From Sanderia malayensis (Eukaryota; Cnidaria; Scyphozoa; Semaeostomeae; Pelagiidae): DNA of 64,000 nucleotides. The notes beneath the pieces are model-generated. The model saw nothing but the letters and a program-made list of their open reading frames with translations, was not told where the DNA came from and made no database searches. Position 1 is the first letter of the stretch; each line of letters opens with the position of its first letter. Positions 22,951 to 33,663 of the stretch are shown here, one piece after another. The stretch spans positions 4,082,743 to 4,146,742 of the forward strand of contig RQOL01000374.1 of NCBI GenBank assembly GCA_013076295.1. Reading direction: 5' to 3'. The position numbers and the translations under genes are program-made.

Positions 22951-23358
22951 ATGGAAACATCTGCCATAATAAACAAGATTCAGACAATAAGACGAGCAGT
23001 CATAACTGCAAAGAGGAACCTGGCATTTATTACCAGACACCTGGCCAAAATCGAAGTAGACGTGTGAAGCTTTGGGGAAAAATTCGACTTTTATAAAGAT
23101 CTCAACACTACCATCTCCTCCGAGCCACTCCACGAGGCCAAACTGCAAGAGCTTGCAACAATAGTAGATAACAAGAATGATATCCACCTTCCCACTCCCA
23201 TCACCCCGCCCATGCAACCACAGAACGAAGGCGAAGATAACAAAAGCTCCCCAAATCCTACTCACAACAACGATTCAGATGACAACCAGCAGCAACAATT
23301 ACCAGAAATCATCCCCTCTAAACTGTCTCCAACATCAGCTATGGACACCACAGCATAA
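22951..23358 (+). pseudogene. Unrecognised 135-codon reading frame with one in-frame TGA
   Basis: From ATG at 22951 the plus strand is open to TAA at 23356-23358, apart from a single TGA at codon 39. The N-terminal part is basic and amphipathic (IQTIRRAVITAKRNLAFITR). The middle (HEAKLQELATIVDNKNDIHL) looks helical. The C-terminal part is Pro/Gln/Asn/Asp-rich and likely disordered. A short poly(CAA) tract and a 'tatataggtcggggacag' motif follow at about 23450-23500, in the style of a retroelement 3' end. I do not recognise the family. The preserved frame around the TGA suggests a recently active gene. Confidence 0.4.
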
Positions 23359-24290
23359 GCCAATAAACTAAACTGAGCAACTACAACCTGAAGAACATCA
23401 CCAACAACACTATTTTTACCTCACTATTATATTTCTATTATCATTATATATAGGTCGGGGACAGTAAATAAAGTAAATAGAACAACAACAACAACTGCAT
23501 AAAATATAATATTACATGAAGTAATTCTTACTAAAACTAGCGTGTTCCTTAATGGTGTTGTAAAATGGCAGATTTGTGGAGCTCAAGGATTTATATTCGT
23601 CTGGTTCTTTTTGCCTCACTTTCTCACTCTTTATTTATAATCGTATCACCATTTAGGTTATAGTTAGGAGGTACAACATATATACCGATTCAGTATTACC
23701 TTTATACTTACTACTTCTAATTTTCTCAATACAATATAGCTGATTATATAAATTGAATAATAAATATATGATCGCAACAATCAAATTACATGTCACTAAC
23801 TGCACATTTTTTCCAATTTCCTGCTTCCTTCCCATTCTACCAACTCCCAAGCACTTTCTCTCTACTTTTCACATTCTATTCCCAAGCGTTTTCCACGTAC
23901 CTTCTCACCGCGTATATCATCTTTGCACTATTTCTCTACCAAATTCCCCAGACCCATATCTGCAAAAAACAATCAACGCAATCAGACAACGTCATGCTCA
24001 ACCATCTCACTAACTCGACTTATAACACTACAATCTAACTTCATCCACATAAATAACATACGCTCCCAAAATCAGATCCACACAAATTTGCAACTCAGAA
24101 GAACATGCACCAAAAACAGCTCCCCAAACCAATCGCAAGTCACCAACAGCATCCACATCATCATCAGTAAATCCACACAATACTCTAAATTTAACAAATC
24201 TCATATAACTAGCTGTTAACATTGTTAAAATGAGTGCTGCTGTAATGTAACCAGGACTAAAGCATCTAGCATTTGATTTACAGGTTATGT
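23359..24290. other. No supported gene
   Basis: This is mostly the same low-G strand bias. It contains a (CAA)n run near 23483-23497 and scattered short open frames with no recognisable domain. Confidence 0.35.
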
Positions 24291-24295
24291 TTTGA

Positions 24296-24450
24296 AATGT
24301 CTGTATGTATGTTTTTATGTATGTATCATATGTTGGTATTTATGTTATGTATGTTTTTATGTATGTATTTTATGTATGTATTGTATGTTGGTATGTACGT
24401 TTTGATGTATGTATCACATCTTACTATATATGTTATGTATGTTATATATT
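24296..24450. repeat. (TATG)n-rich degenerate microsatellite
   Basis: Irregular tatgtatgtt / tatgttggtatg tandem words over about 150 bp. Translated products are Met/Tyr/Val-rich artefacts. Confidence 0.8.
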
Positions 24451-24478
24451 GCGTGATGAACATGATACACACTAACCG

Positions 24479-25270
24479 AACGTGACCTAACGTGATGACA
24501 CACTTTCTTGCCAAAAACAATAGATTCCACTCCAAACAATAGGTCGAACACCTCAAAACAATGGGCGGAAACGGCAAACCGTGTAATCACAGAGGCTTTT
24601 TTGTATGTGGGTATATGGCAATGAAATTCACACTGAATGTTTAGTTTATCAATTTAACCAGGATAATGGCTTTTTGATTTATTCCATTAATTATTCTGCT
24701 CACTGTGCTATCACGAAAAAACCACAGTTTACACTTGCGAAACTTCCAAATTTGCGTCGCCAACTCTATTCTCGAACAAAGCATTCGCTGTTCATGTGAC
24801 TCGTTTTGCCTTTTGCTGTAATTTAATTGGCTCCTTCGTGACTTCACGTGAACAGACACACGTGAAGCCACGAAAGAGCCAATCAAATTGCAGGAAAAGG
24901 CGAAACGGGTCACGTGAAGAGCGAACACTCTGTTCGAAAATGGAGTTCGCGACGCGAATTTGGAAGTTTCGCCAGCGTAAACCGTCGTTTTTTCGTGATA
25001 GCACAATTAGTGGAGCAATTAATGGAATAACTCAAAAATTCTTTTAAAATAGGCTTGCAAAAATAGATAACTTTTGCCTACTCCAGAAACGGAGCCTTTC
25101 CATGCAAGTGTCAACCTTTTGCGACCCCATTGAAAAAAGCCTTATTGATCACCGATTCGCCGTTTCGTCCCATTGTTTTGAGGCGTTCGACCTATTGTTT
25201 CGGGTCGAATCTATTGTTTTAGGCAGAGTTTCGCCACCGTCACGTGACATCACAGAATAGTAATATTAGA
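24479..25270 (-). mobile_element. Head-to-head (fold-back) Helitron 5' ends (copy C)
   Basis: On the minus strand it starts TCTAATATTACTATTCTGTG at 25270. The 5' half of the Helitron body then appears twice in opposite orientation, meeting near 24855-24870 (cttcacgtgaacag / cacacgtgaag). The far arm at 24485 lacks the terminal TC sequence, and no CTAG 3' end is present. It is therefore a truncated inverted duplication of the family at 3171, 25271 and 26688. Confidence 0.7.
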
Positions 25271-26379
25271 CTAGGGGTCATCACTCGCTTCGCTCGTTCG
25301 CCCCAGCCCGTCAAGTAAAAAAGGCTTAATCTGGTTGGTGCACTTCGTGCGCTGCATTCGCTAATGCTCATGCCCCTTTCTACCCCACGTACAATGGGTT
25401 AGCTCGCTGCGCTCGCCTGTGGTTGGCGCACTTCGTGCGCTGCATTCGCTCACGCTCATGCCCCTTTCAACCCCACTTACAATGGGTTAGCTCGCTGCGC
25501 TCGCCTGTCTTTCTGTTATCAAGAAACATTGACTGATAGGGCGCACTTCGTGCGCTGCATTCGCTCCTGCTCATGCCTCTGGCTACTCCTCTTACAATAG
25601 TTTGGCTCGCTCCGCTCGCCTCATAATCGCGTATCATAATTTGTTTTTAAAACTTTGACTTTGTTTACATTAGGCCTAAGCGTCACAGTATGCCGAAGCA
25701 ACAATGGCGGTTGTACAAAAACTAAAACTATCTCTCTCAAAAAACAAAACAAAACTATCACCTGTGTTCTCAATTGTCTCCTGTAATTTTCCAGAGGTCT
25801 CTCAAACAATTAGCAAGGCTTTACAAAGATAATTCAGGTCGTAAAACACTTTGAAAGGCGCCCAGTTATCCTTTGTGTTGAAAACAAAAACACGCGTCTT
25901 CTCCAAAAGTACCTGCTGTTCAACCCGAGGGCTAATCTGCATGATAACGAAAAACGCGTGACTTTTCACGTGAAGTCACGAAAGGGCCAATCAAATTGCA
26001 GCAAAAGGCGAAACGCGTCACGTGAAGAGCGAACGCTTTCTTCGAAATTGGAGTTGGAGACGCGAATTTGGAAGTTTCGCCAGCGTAAACCGTCGTTTTT
26101 TCGTGATAGCACAATTAGTGGAATAATTAATGGAATAACTCAAAAATTCTTTTAAAATAGGCTTCCAAAAATAGATAACTTTTGTCTACTCTAGAAACGG
26201 AGGCTTTCCATGCAAGTGCCAACCTTGTCCTCCTCCATTCAAAAAAGCCTTTGTGATTACACGGTTCGCCGTTTCGGCCCATTGTTTTCGGGCGTTCGAC
26301 CTATTTTTTCGGGTCGAATCTATTGTTTTTGGCAGGGAAAATGCGTCATCACGTGACTTCACAGAATATATATATTAGA
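25271..26379 (-). mobile_element. Non-autonomous Helitron (copy B)
   Basis: 1,109 bp, minus orientation. The 5' terminus (TCTAATATATATATTCTGTG) is at 26379 and 3' CTAG is at 25274-25271. It is flanked on its own strand by A and T. Its 3' flanking T is the first base of copy C, so the two stand end to end. The 3' half holds about three roughly 114-bp units (gcgcacttcgtgcgctgcattcgct type). It is non-coding. Confidence 0.85.
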
Positions 26380-26687
26380 TACGCACGGCCCGAAGGCAAA
26401 AGCAAGGCCCGAAGGCAGACGAATGGCCCGGAGACCAAACTTACCATTAGTATTATTATGATAATATACGCATGGCCCGAAGGCAAAAACAAGGCCGGAA
26501 GGCAAACAAATGGCCCGAAGACCAAGCTTACCATTAGTATTATTATGATAATATATGCATAGCCCAAAGGCAAAAGCAAGGCCCACAGGGAGACGAACGG
26601 CCCGAAGACCGAACTTATCCTTAGTATTATTATGATAATAGACGCGTGCCCTGAAGGCAACAAATAGCCCGAAGACCAGACTTATCA
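26380..26687. repeat. 87-bp satellite, left block
   Basis: About 3.5 units of 87 bp, each with 'catggcccgaaggcaaaagc', 'acgaatggcccgaagacc' and 'tattattatgataata'. Because 87 is a multiple of three, reverse frames stay open over the whole array, but this is not a gene. The array is interrupted at 26687/28968 by Helitron copy D. Confidence 0.9.
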
Positions 26688-28967
26688 TCTAATATTACTA
26701 TTCTGCGGAGGTCACGTGATGACGCACTTTCTTGCCAAAAACAATAGATTCCACCCGAAACAATAGGTCGAACGCCCCAAAACAATGGGCCGAAACGGCG
26801 AACCGTGTGATCACAAAGGCTTTTTTGTATGAGGGTATATGGGAATGAAATTCACACTGAATGTTTAGTTTATTATTTTAACCCGGGTAATGGATTTTGT
26901 TTTTCGATTTTCTCCTGAAATTTTGAATTATTCCACAAATTATTCTACTAATTGTGCTATCACGAAAAAACTACGGTTTACGCTGGTGAAACTTCCAAAT
27001 TCGCGTCGCGAACTCCATTTTCGGACAGAGTATTCGCTGTTCATGTGACCCGTTTCGTCTTTTGCTGTAATTTGATTGGCTCTTTCGCGACTTCACGTGA
27101 ACAGTCACACGTATTTCGTTATCATGCAAATTTGCCCTCGGGTTGAACAGCAGGTACTTTTGGAGAAGACGCGTGTTTTTGTTTTCAACACAAAGGATAA
27201 CTCGGCACCTTTCAAAGTGTTTTACGACCTGAATTACCTTTGTAAAGACTTGCTAATTGTTTGAGAGACCTCTGGAAAATTACAGGAAACAATTGAGAAC
27301 ACAGGTGATAGCTTTGTTTTGTTTTTTGAGTGAGATAGTTGTAGTTTAGGTAGTAAACCGCCATTGTTGCTTCGGCATGCTTGCGACGCTTAGGCCTAAT
27401 GTAAACAAGCCCAAAGTTTTAATAAACAAATTATGATAAGGGGTTATCAGGCGAGCGCAGCGAGCCAAACTGTTGTAAGAGGAGTAGGCAGAGGCATGAG
27501 CGTAGGCGAATGCAGCACACGAAATGCGCCCTATCAATCAATGTTTCTTGATAATAGATAGACAGGCGAGCGCAGCGAGCTAACCCATTGTAAGTGGGGT
27601 TGAAAGGGGCATCAGTGAAGCAAATGCAGCGCACGAAGTGCGCCCTATCAGTCAATGTTTCTTTATTAATAGATAGACAGGCGAGCGCAGCGAGCTAACC
27701 CATTCTATGTGGGGTTGAAAGAGGCATGAGCGAAGCGAATGCAGCGCACGAAGTGCGCCCTAACAGTCAATGTTTCTTGATAATAGATAGACAGGCGAGC
27801 GCAGCGAGCTAACCCATTGTACGTGGGGTTGAAGGAGACATGAGCTAAGCGAATGCAGCGCACGAAGTGCGCCCTATCAGTCAATGTTTCTTGATAATAG
27901 ATAGAGAGGCGAGCGCAGCGGGCTAACCCATGGCACGTGGGGTTGAAAGAGGCATGAGCGAAGCGAATGCAGCGCACGAAGTGCGCCCTAACAGTCAATG
28001 TTTCTTGATAATAGATAGACAGGCGAGCGCAGCGAGCTAGCCCATTGTACGTGGGGTTGAAAGAGGCATGAGCGAAGCCAATGCAGCGCACGAAGTGCGC
28101 CCTATCAGTTAATGTTTCTTGATAGTAGATAGACAGGCGAGCGCAGCGAGCTAACCCATTGTACGTGGGGTTGAAAGAGGCATGAGCGTAGGCGAATGCA
28201 GCGCACGAAGTGCGCCCTATCAATCAATGTTTCTTGATAATAGATAGACAGGCGAGCGCAGCGAGCTAACCCATTGTACGTGGGGTTGAAAGAGGCATGA
28301 GCGAAGCCAATGCAGCGCACGAAGTGTGCCCTATCAGTTAATGTTTCTTGATAGTAGATAGACAGGCGAGCGCAGCGAGCTAACCCATTGTACGTGGGGT
28401 TGAAAGAGGCATGAGCGTAGGCGAATGCAGCGCACGAAGTGCGCCCTATCAATCAATGTTTCTTGATAATAGATAGACAGGCGAGCGCAGTGAGCTAACC
28501 CATTGTACGTGGGGTTGAAAGAGACAGGAGCGAAGCGAATGCAGCGCACGAAGTGCGCCCTATCAGTCAATATTTCTTGATAATAGATAGACAGGCGAGC
28601 GCAGCGAGCTAACCCATTGTACGTGGGGTTGAAAGAGGCATGAGTGAAGTGAATGCAGCGCACAAAGTGCGCTCTATCAGTCAATTTTTCTTGATAATAG
28701 GTAGACAGGCGAGCGCAGCGAGCTAACCCATTGTACGTGGGGTTGAAAGAGGCATGAGCGAAGCCAATGCAGCGCACGAAGTGCGCCCTATCAGTCAATG
28801 TTTCTTGATAGTAGATAGACAGGCGAGCGCAGCAAGCTAACCCATTGTACATGGGGTTGAAAGAGGCATGAGCGAAGCGAATGCAGCGCACGAAGTGTGC
28901 CAACCAGACTAAGCTTCTTTTACTTGACGGGCTGGGGCGAACGAGCGAAGCGAGTGATGACCCCTAG
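26688..28967 (+). mobile_element. Non-autonomous Helitron with expanded minisatellite (copy D)
   Basis: 2,280 bp with the 5' terminus TCTAATATTACTATTCTGCG and the 3' terminus ...GATGACCCCTAG. It is flanked by A (26687) and T (28968) with no duplication. The empty target 'cttatca|ttggtattatt' is visible in the neighbouring satellite units at about 29190-29210. The body is colinear with copy A up to about 27420 and is then dominated by a 13-unit array of 114 bp. No protein is encoded; the long minus-strand open frames are array translations. Confidence 0.92.
27420..28910. repeat. 114-bp minisatellite inside Helitron D (about 13 units)
   Basis: Units contain 'aggcgagcgcagcgagctaa', 'cccattgtacgtggggttga', 'gcatgagcgaagcgaatgca' and the hairpin gcgcac-gaa-gtgcgc. 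Copies A and B have only about three units, so the array expanded in this copy. The unit length is divisible by three, which keeps a 38-residue repeated reading frame open on the minus strand without implying a protein. Confidence 0.92.
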
Positions 28968-29540
28968 TTGGTATTATTATGATAATATATGCATGCCCCG
29001 AAGGCAAAATACATGGCACACAGACATAACAAAGACTAGAAGGCAACAGCACGACCCTAAGGCATGATCAAAGGCCCGAAGGCAAACAAATGGCCCGAAG
29101 ACCAAATTTATCAATAGTGTTATGATAATATACGCATGGCCCGAAGGCAAAAGCAAGGCCCGAAGGCAGACGAATGGCCCGCAGACCAGACTTATCATTG
29201 GTATTATTATGATAATATATGCATGGCCCGAAGGCAAAATACATGGCACTCATACATAATAACAAAGACTAGAAGGCAAAAGCATGGCCCGAAGGCATGA
29301 TCAAAGGCCCAAAGGCAACAGCATGGCCCGTGGGTCCCAGCTAGGTCCGAAACCAAAGCAAGGCCCAAAGGCAGACGAATGGCCCGAAAACCAAACTTAT
29401 CATTAGTATTATTATGATAATAGATGCATGGCCCGAAGGCAAAATACATGGCACGCATACATAGCAAAGGCTAGTAGGCAAAAGCATGGCCCAAAGGCAT
29501 TATAAGGCGCAAAAACAGCAGCCAGAAGCAAAGAGATAGC
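28968..29540. repeat. 87-bp satellite, right block (with longer variants)
   Basis: Continuation of the array split by Helitron D, including longer variant periods that carry an extra 'atacatggcac.cat.cataacaaagactag' segment. No genes. Confidence 0.88.
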
Positions 29541-29546
29541 AACCAC

Positions 29547-30535
29547 TCACATTAATGAAGCAGATATTACAGAAAGGCAGGGAGTGCTGTCCCATGAAGG
29601 AAAAAGAAATAAGTTTGTACCGTTCCAGGCGAGCACTAGCTTAAACCACCAAGCAAGATCATCCCGTGCCCGGATGGACAGCCGGACAAAATGAAGCAAT
29701 TCAGCTACCGAAGAGGCCCGGTCAATCAAACGCCTAAGAAAAGTCCTACCCAGAACAATGGCTTGACAACAATGGTGACGGCTGCCAATTAATGATAACA
29801 AGTCAAGCTTGGTACCACATTATAGTGGATCCAAGAACTCAACTGTGCTCTGATCTTAATGATCCTCTCATCCGGTAAACGCAATTCCAAAGCTTCAGTA
29901 TCAAACACACAGCCTAAATAGGTATTAGAAGTTAAAGGCCCTTTGGTTTTATCTACTGCGAATGGAACACCCCAAAAAGTTGCAAAGGGCAAAACACTCT
30001 TGCAAATTCCTCTCGCACAGCAGAGAAACCGCTGGACCAGCCAGAACGAAATCATCTAGGTAATGCTGAACATGCAGACTATTCGATTCATGCCTGAGAA
30101 TGAAGCGTAAACTATCCGCAAACCGAGTAAAAATCCCTGGGGCCGACCGCAAACCAAAAAGCAATGTTAAAGTGATGTAAAAAACTTCCTTTCGAACACA
30201 TACCCAGCAAATAGCGATGCTCTTGACACACAGGCAACCGTCGATATGCCCGCTGAGTATCAAACTTAGCTATTAGTGCCCGTTCCCAACTGCAGAATAA
30301 GAGAAATTGCTTCTGGGATACCCGCATAAGAAACAGCTGCCTCAGATTGGGCGATCAAGTCATTCACGCTATAGGAATGTGGAGACGATAGATCAGTTGT
30401 CAGCCTGAACTGACCTGGTGAAGACTCGCCGAACTGCTGAACGTAAAAGTTCACTGGTGTAAGAGTCACTGGAGCAGGCAACAAAGAGAAAAGAAAAGCA
30501 CCAAAAATCAAGCTGACTATATTCAAATGAAGGTC
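29547..30535 (-). pseudogene. DIRS/Ngaro-like retrotransposon RT-RNase H relic
   Basis: The minus strand reads in order FRLTTDLSSPHSYSVNDLIA (about 30400), KFDTQRAYRRLPVCQEHRYL (about 30250), LLFGLRSAPGIFTRFADSLR with YLDDF active-site residues (about 30150-30060), TYLGCVFDTEALELRLPDER (about 29900), and FLRRLIDRASSVAELLHFVR...DDLAWW (about 29720). The block 'S.NDxI', 'FGLRSAP' and the RNase H 'DLAWW' pattern is characteristic of DIRS-type elements. At least three frameshifts split it. The tyrosine recombinase expected in this group is not in the window. It is a dead relic. Confidence 0.8.
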
Positions 30536-30538
30536 ATA

Positions 30539-31410
30539 GGGCCCATCTACACGAGAGCTTGAAACATGACCAAGGCCATCTAATCCAGCGTGTTGCATAA
30601 TGCAATTATCTAATTAATGCGTATCCGACTTGAAATGTTCCAATTTTTGCAACAGGGTCTATTCTCATCAAATAACACCTATCAGCCACAAGCAAAGTAA
30701 CATGTAGAATGGATATCATGGTCGCGCTCATTGTTTCATTCAAATACAAACTCATTCAAAAAACAACACATGCAAACAACATTGAAACTTCTATCAAAAT
30801 GGCTGGCCTTCGACGTAATGCAAAACAACAAATTCAATGACATGGAAGATAGCGATGAATTATATGAAGATTGTCAAGATCAGTATTTTGAACAACACGA
30901 TTGTATACATATTGTTGAACTGCCTGATTGCTGCGATCTGCATTGGATAGTTTTGTTTTGTTTTTTTTTTTTTGGTTTGTTCTTGTTTCTTGTTTTTTTT
31001 TGTTATGTTAACATGTTAGCAGCAACTGACACAAAGCTATGCCTCCTGATATCTGTACTTTGTTCGAGAATATAAACCAGGGAAAAACCTAATATATTTC
31101 TCGTCCGAAATGTTGGCTTCCTGCGCGACAAACAAATTACACCCGCGATGTGTGCATCGAATAGGAGACAAAATAATTCATCATGACAGGCAAGATTAGT
31201 GAAACAATAGAAATAAGAACGTTGGGCACCTCAGTGAGGTGTTCAGTGTTCAACTTGGCCAAGGGGCTTCTACATATGTCCTCAAAATCGTGCTCACAAA
31301 AAGTGATAAAAAATGACCATCTACACGGGCGATGCTCAGTTCAGGTGCTTATATGCTAATCCCCTCAAGAATTTGAGCATGCTTGTGTTTGCTCCCGTGT
31401 AGATGGGCCC
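30539..31410. mobile_element. Small DNA transposon with GGGCCCATCTACACG ends (Harbinger-like)
   Basis: 872 bp, with inverted ends GGGCCCATCTACACG at 30539 and its complement ending at 31410, flanked by ATA on both sides (30536-30538 and 31411-31413). A 3-bp duplication fits PIF/Harbinger elements. An acidic open piece at about 30731-30960 (FNDMEDSDELYEDCQDQYFE) could be the N-terminus of a Harbinger protein, but no DDE core exists. It separates the DIRS relic from DNA to its right. Confidence 0.65.
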
Positions 31411-31413
31411 ATA

Positions 31414-31975
31414 GTAATTTCTGATAACTTGTCTTCCTCGCCACAGGGGGCGAAGACTCAGAAGGTTGCTAACGCCAAAGGCTTAAGTAAAAATAAAAAG
31501 AACGATCTCACCGATCCACAAGGAATGAAATTGCTTGTCGTTCCTTGAAGCTTGAAGCGATTAACTCTGATTGCCAAACACTCTCGACACTACCAAACTG
31601 AAGCCACGGGTTAACCACGATAGACGGAAGGGCCTAACCGTCAACGAATGCTTTTGCAATTTGGTGAGATCCAATTCACAAGAATCCGTGAATAAAAACT
31701 TGTACAGAAATTCCAACACGGCGAACAAATCGTGTGACCCAAACACTGAGAAAATATCACCAATACGCCGGACGTGATAAAAAACACGTAGACGAAATGG
31801 TCAGCTCTAATTTTTAGGCGTGAAAGCTGAACAGAATAATCTCAAGGGATCTACCAAGTTAGATAGCATGGTGTCACCCGCTGTGACCTCGTGATAATAC
31901 AAGTTGACACACTACTGCCCTCCCCAGCAACAGTGACACTTCGCCCGGGTGGTATTAACTGCGGTTAAACCAGGT
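31414..31975. other. No gene seen
   Basis: Unassigned DNA between the Harbinger-like element and a truncated Helitron. No domain is recognisable on either strand. Confidence 0.4.
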
Positions 31976-31979
31976 CTAA

Positions 31980-32399
31980 CCGATATTTATCAGGTGAGCG
32001 GAGCGTGCCAAACTGTTGTAAGAGGAGTAGGCAGGGCCATGAGCGTAAGCGAATACAGCGCACGAAGTGCACCCACCAGTCAATGTTTCTTGATAATAGA
32101 TAGACAAGGTAGCACAGCGAGCTAACCCACTGTACGTAGGGTTGAAAGAGGCATTAACGTTAGCGAATGCAGCGCACAAAGTGTGCCAACCACAGGCAAG
32201 CATAGCGAGCTAACCCAGTGTTTGTGGGTTTGACAGGGGCATGAGCTGAAGCGAAGGCAGTGCACAAAGTTCGCCAACCACAGGCGAGCGCAGCAAGCTA
32301 ACCCATTGTATGTGGAGTTGAAAGGGGCATGAGTGTAAGCAAATGCAACACACGAAGTGCGCCAACCACATTAGGTTTTTTTAACTTGCCCCCGGCTAG
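31980..32399 (+). mobile_element. Helitron 3' fragment (copy E)
   Basis: It contains about four degenerate 114-bp-type units and the 3' terminus CTTGCCCCCGGCTAG followed by T (32400), identical in type to copy A. The 5' half is missing, so it is a 5'-truncated member of the same family. Confidence 0.8.
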
Positions 32400-32460
32400 T
32401 ATACAATATATTCACCTGACTTTTTGCACATTAGACTCCATGTATACCGAACTATAAACT

Positions 32461-33188
32461 TTGAAAGATTTATTCGCAATGGGTAGAGTTATATATGAAG
32501 ACCCTCCGTCAGTCATGCGCAATATACGTGAGGACACATCTAAAACCGTGGATCAACCAAGTAAATTTTTTGGAGAGCCCAATGAGGACATCGAAAGATG
32601 GTTGAAAAGCCTTGATAGGGTATCCAAGGCAAATAACTGGACTCAAAGACATCAGTGTGACATCCTACCAGTATTCTAACGAGAACAGGCTGCTGAGTTT
32701 TATGACAAACTGCCCAGCGAGTTAAATCTCCCAGAGTTGAAAGAACAATTAATGAACATTTTATGCCTAAGGAAGCCATAAGGTTTTATTATGCCCATCT
32801 TTATGCTCGAAAACATGGTGAAACTGAAAGCTCTGACGATTTCGGCAAGGAAATTCAGCAACTTGTCCACAGGGCATAAGCAGAAATACCCGTAGAACAC
32901 CAAGAAACACTAATGAGGGAGCACCTTCTTAATGGGTTACGCCTTGAGTTGAAACGTGTAGTGCTGATTTCAGATCCAAAATCATTCATTAAGGCAATGG
33001 ACATTGCAAAGTGAGAGGAAATAAATGAACAGGTCACCAATGCCCCTTGGGTAAGGCCAAAGGGGGCCAGGATTTTCATCTCTTCTCTCGGTAAAAACAA
33101 AAACCCCCAAACTTTAATTAATAGTATAAATAGATCTAGTGAATTATATCAATGCGTTACTTCATCTGCACTCATCCTCAATTATGAA
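32461..33188 (+). pseudogene. Ty3/gypsy relic 2: Gag-like region
   Basis: The plus strand opens with MGRVIYEDPPSVMRNIREDT and then FFGEPNEDIERWLKSLDRVS, the start of a retrotransposon capsid domain (pattern 'F.G....W...'). Later pieces (QAAEFYDKLPSELNLPELKE) continue in shifted frames with stops. No zinc knuckle is clear. It belongs with the protease and RT pieces downstream. Confidence 0.65.
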
Positions 33189-33459
33189 ACTGAAATTATA
33201 ATCGACCCTGGGTCGGGTATTTCGGTAATTAGTTTTGATTTACTTAATTTGGTAAATAGGTATTCTCATTCACCGTTGGAAATTAACATTAACCCTAGTT
33301 CAGATAAAACCCCCACGGGCGAATATCTAGATATTGTCAGTAAAACAAGGCTAGAGTTGGATTTGGTAGAAAGTAAATGGTATGTAGAATGCTATGTCAT
33401 ACCTAACTTTAAGTATGCATTTTTACTAGGCACGGATTTTCTCATTAAGACCAGCGCTA
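33189..33459 (+). pseudogene. Ty3/gypsy relic 2: retropepsin (left of insertion)
   Basis: Aspartic protease domain: IIIDPGSGISVIS, where DPGS replaces the usual DTG/DSG, and the flap/C-terminal motif AFLLGTDFLIKTSA. The frame runs to the TA at 33458-33459, where the Rep/transposase element is inserted. It continues in the same frame at 37934. The intact junction indicates a clean TA-targeted insertion into a then-continuous pol gene. Confidence 0.8.
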
Positions 33460-33663
33460 CAATCAGTGCAATAATATATTGGCAGTATGGGCAAAAAAAG
33501 TCCTTAATATCAGAATTTTGTCTAATTTTAACACCCCTCCCCCCAAATTTCAATGTTGCAGGGTCCCAGAGCCACGTACCCAACCATTGAAGCTTGGGGG
33601 AGGGGGAAGTGCTTATAAACATGGAAAATCACTGTTTACTGCCAAATATTTTGACACTGATTG
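33460..33663. repeat. 204-bp terminal direct repeat, left
   Basis: Starts CAATCAGTGCAATAATATAT and ends TTTTGACACTGATTG. It differs from 37728-37931 only at one base (cagtAtgg versus cagtGtgg). Each copy has inverted ends of its own. The inner edge is followed by TCTGA, not TA. Confidence 0.95.

Noticed and set aside
27705..28903. Long minus-strand frames with a 38-residue repeat, looking like a secreted or structural repeat protein
   Set aside because: They are translations of the 114-bp minisatellite in Helitron D. The unit length is divisible by three, so frames stay open without selection, and the units vary with no codon bias.
27420..28910. CRISPR-like array appearance (regular repeats)
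   Set aside because: The whole 114-bp unit is repeated with no unique spacers, there are no cas genes, and the context is eukaryotic.
26349..29467. Open frames with 29-residue repeats on the minus strand
   Set aside because: Artefact of the 87-bp satellite, again a multiple of three.
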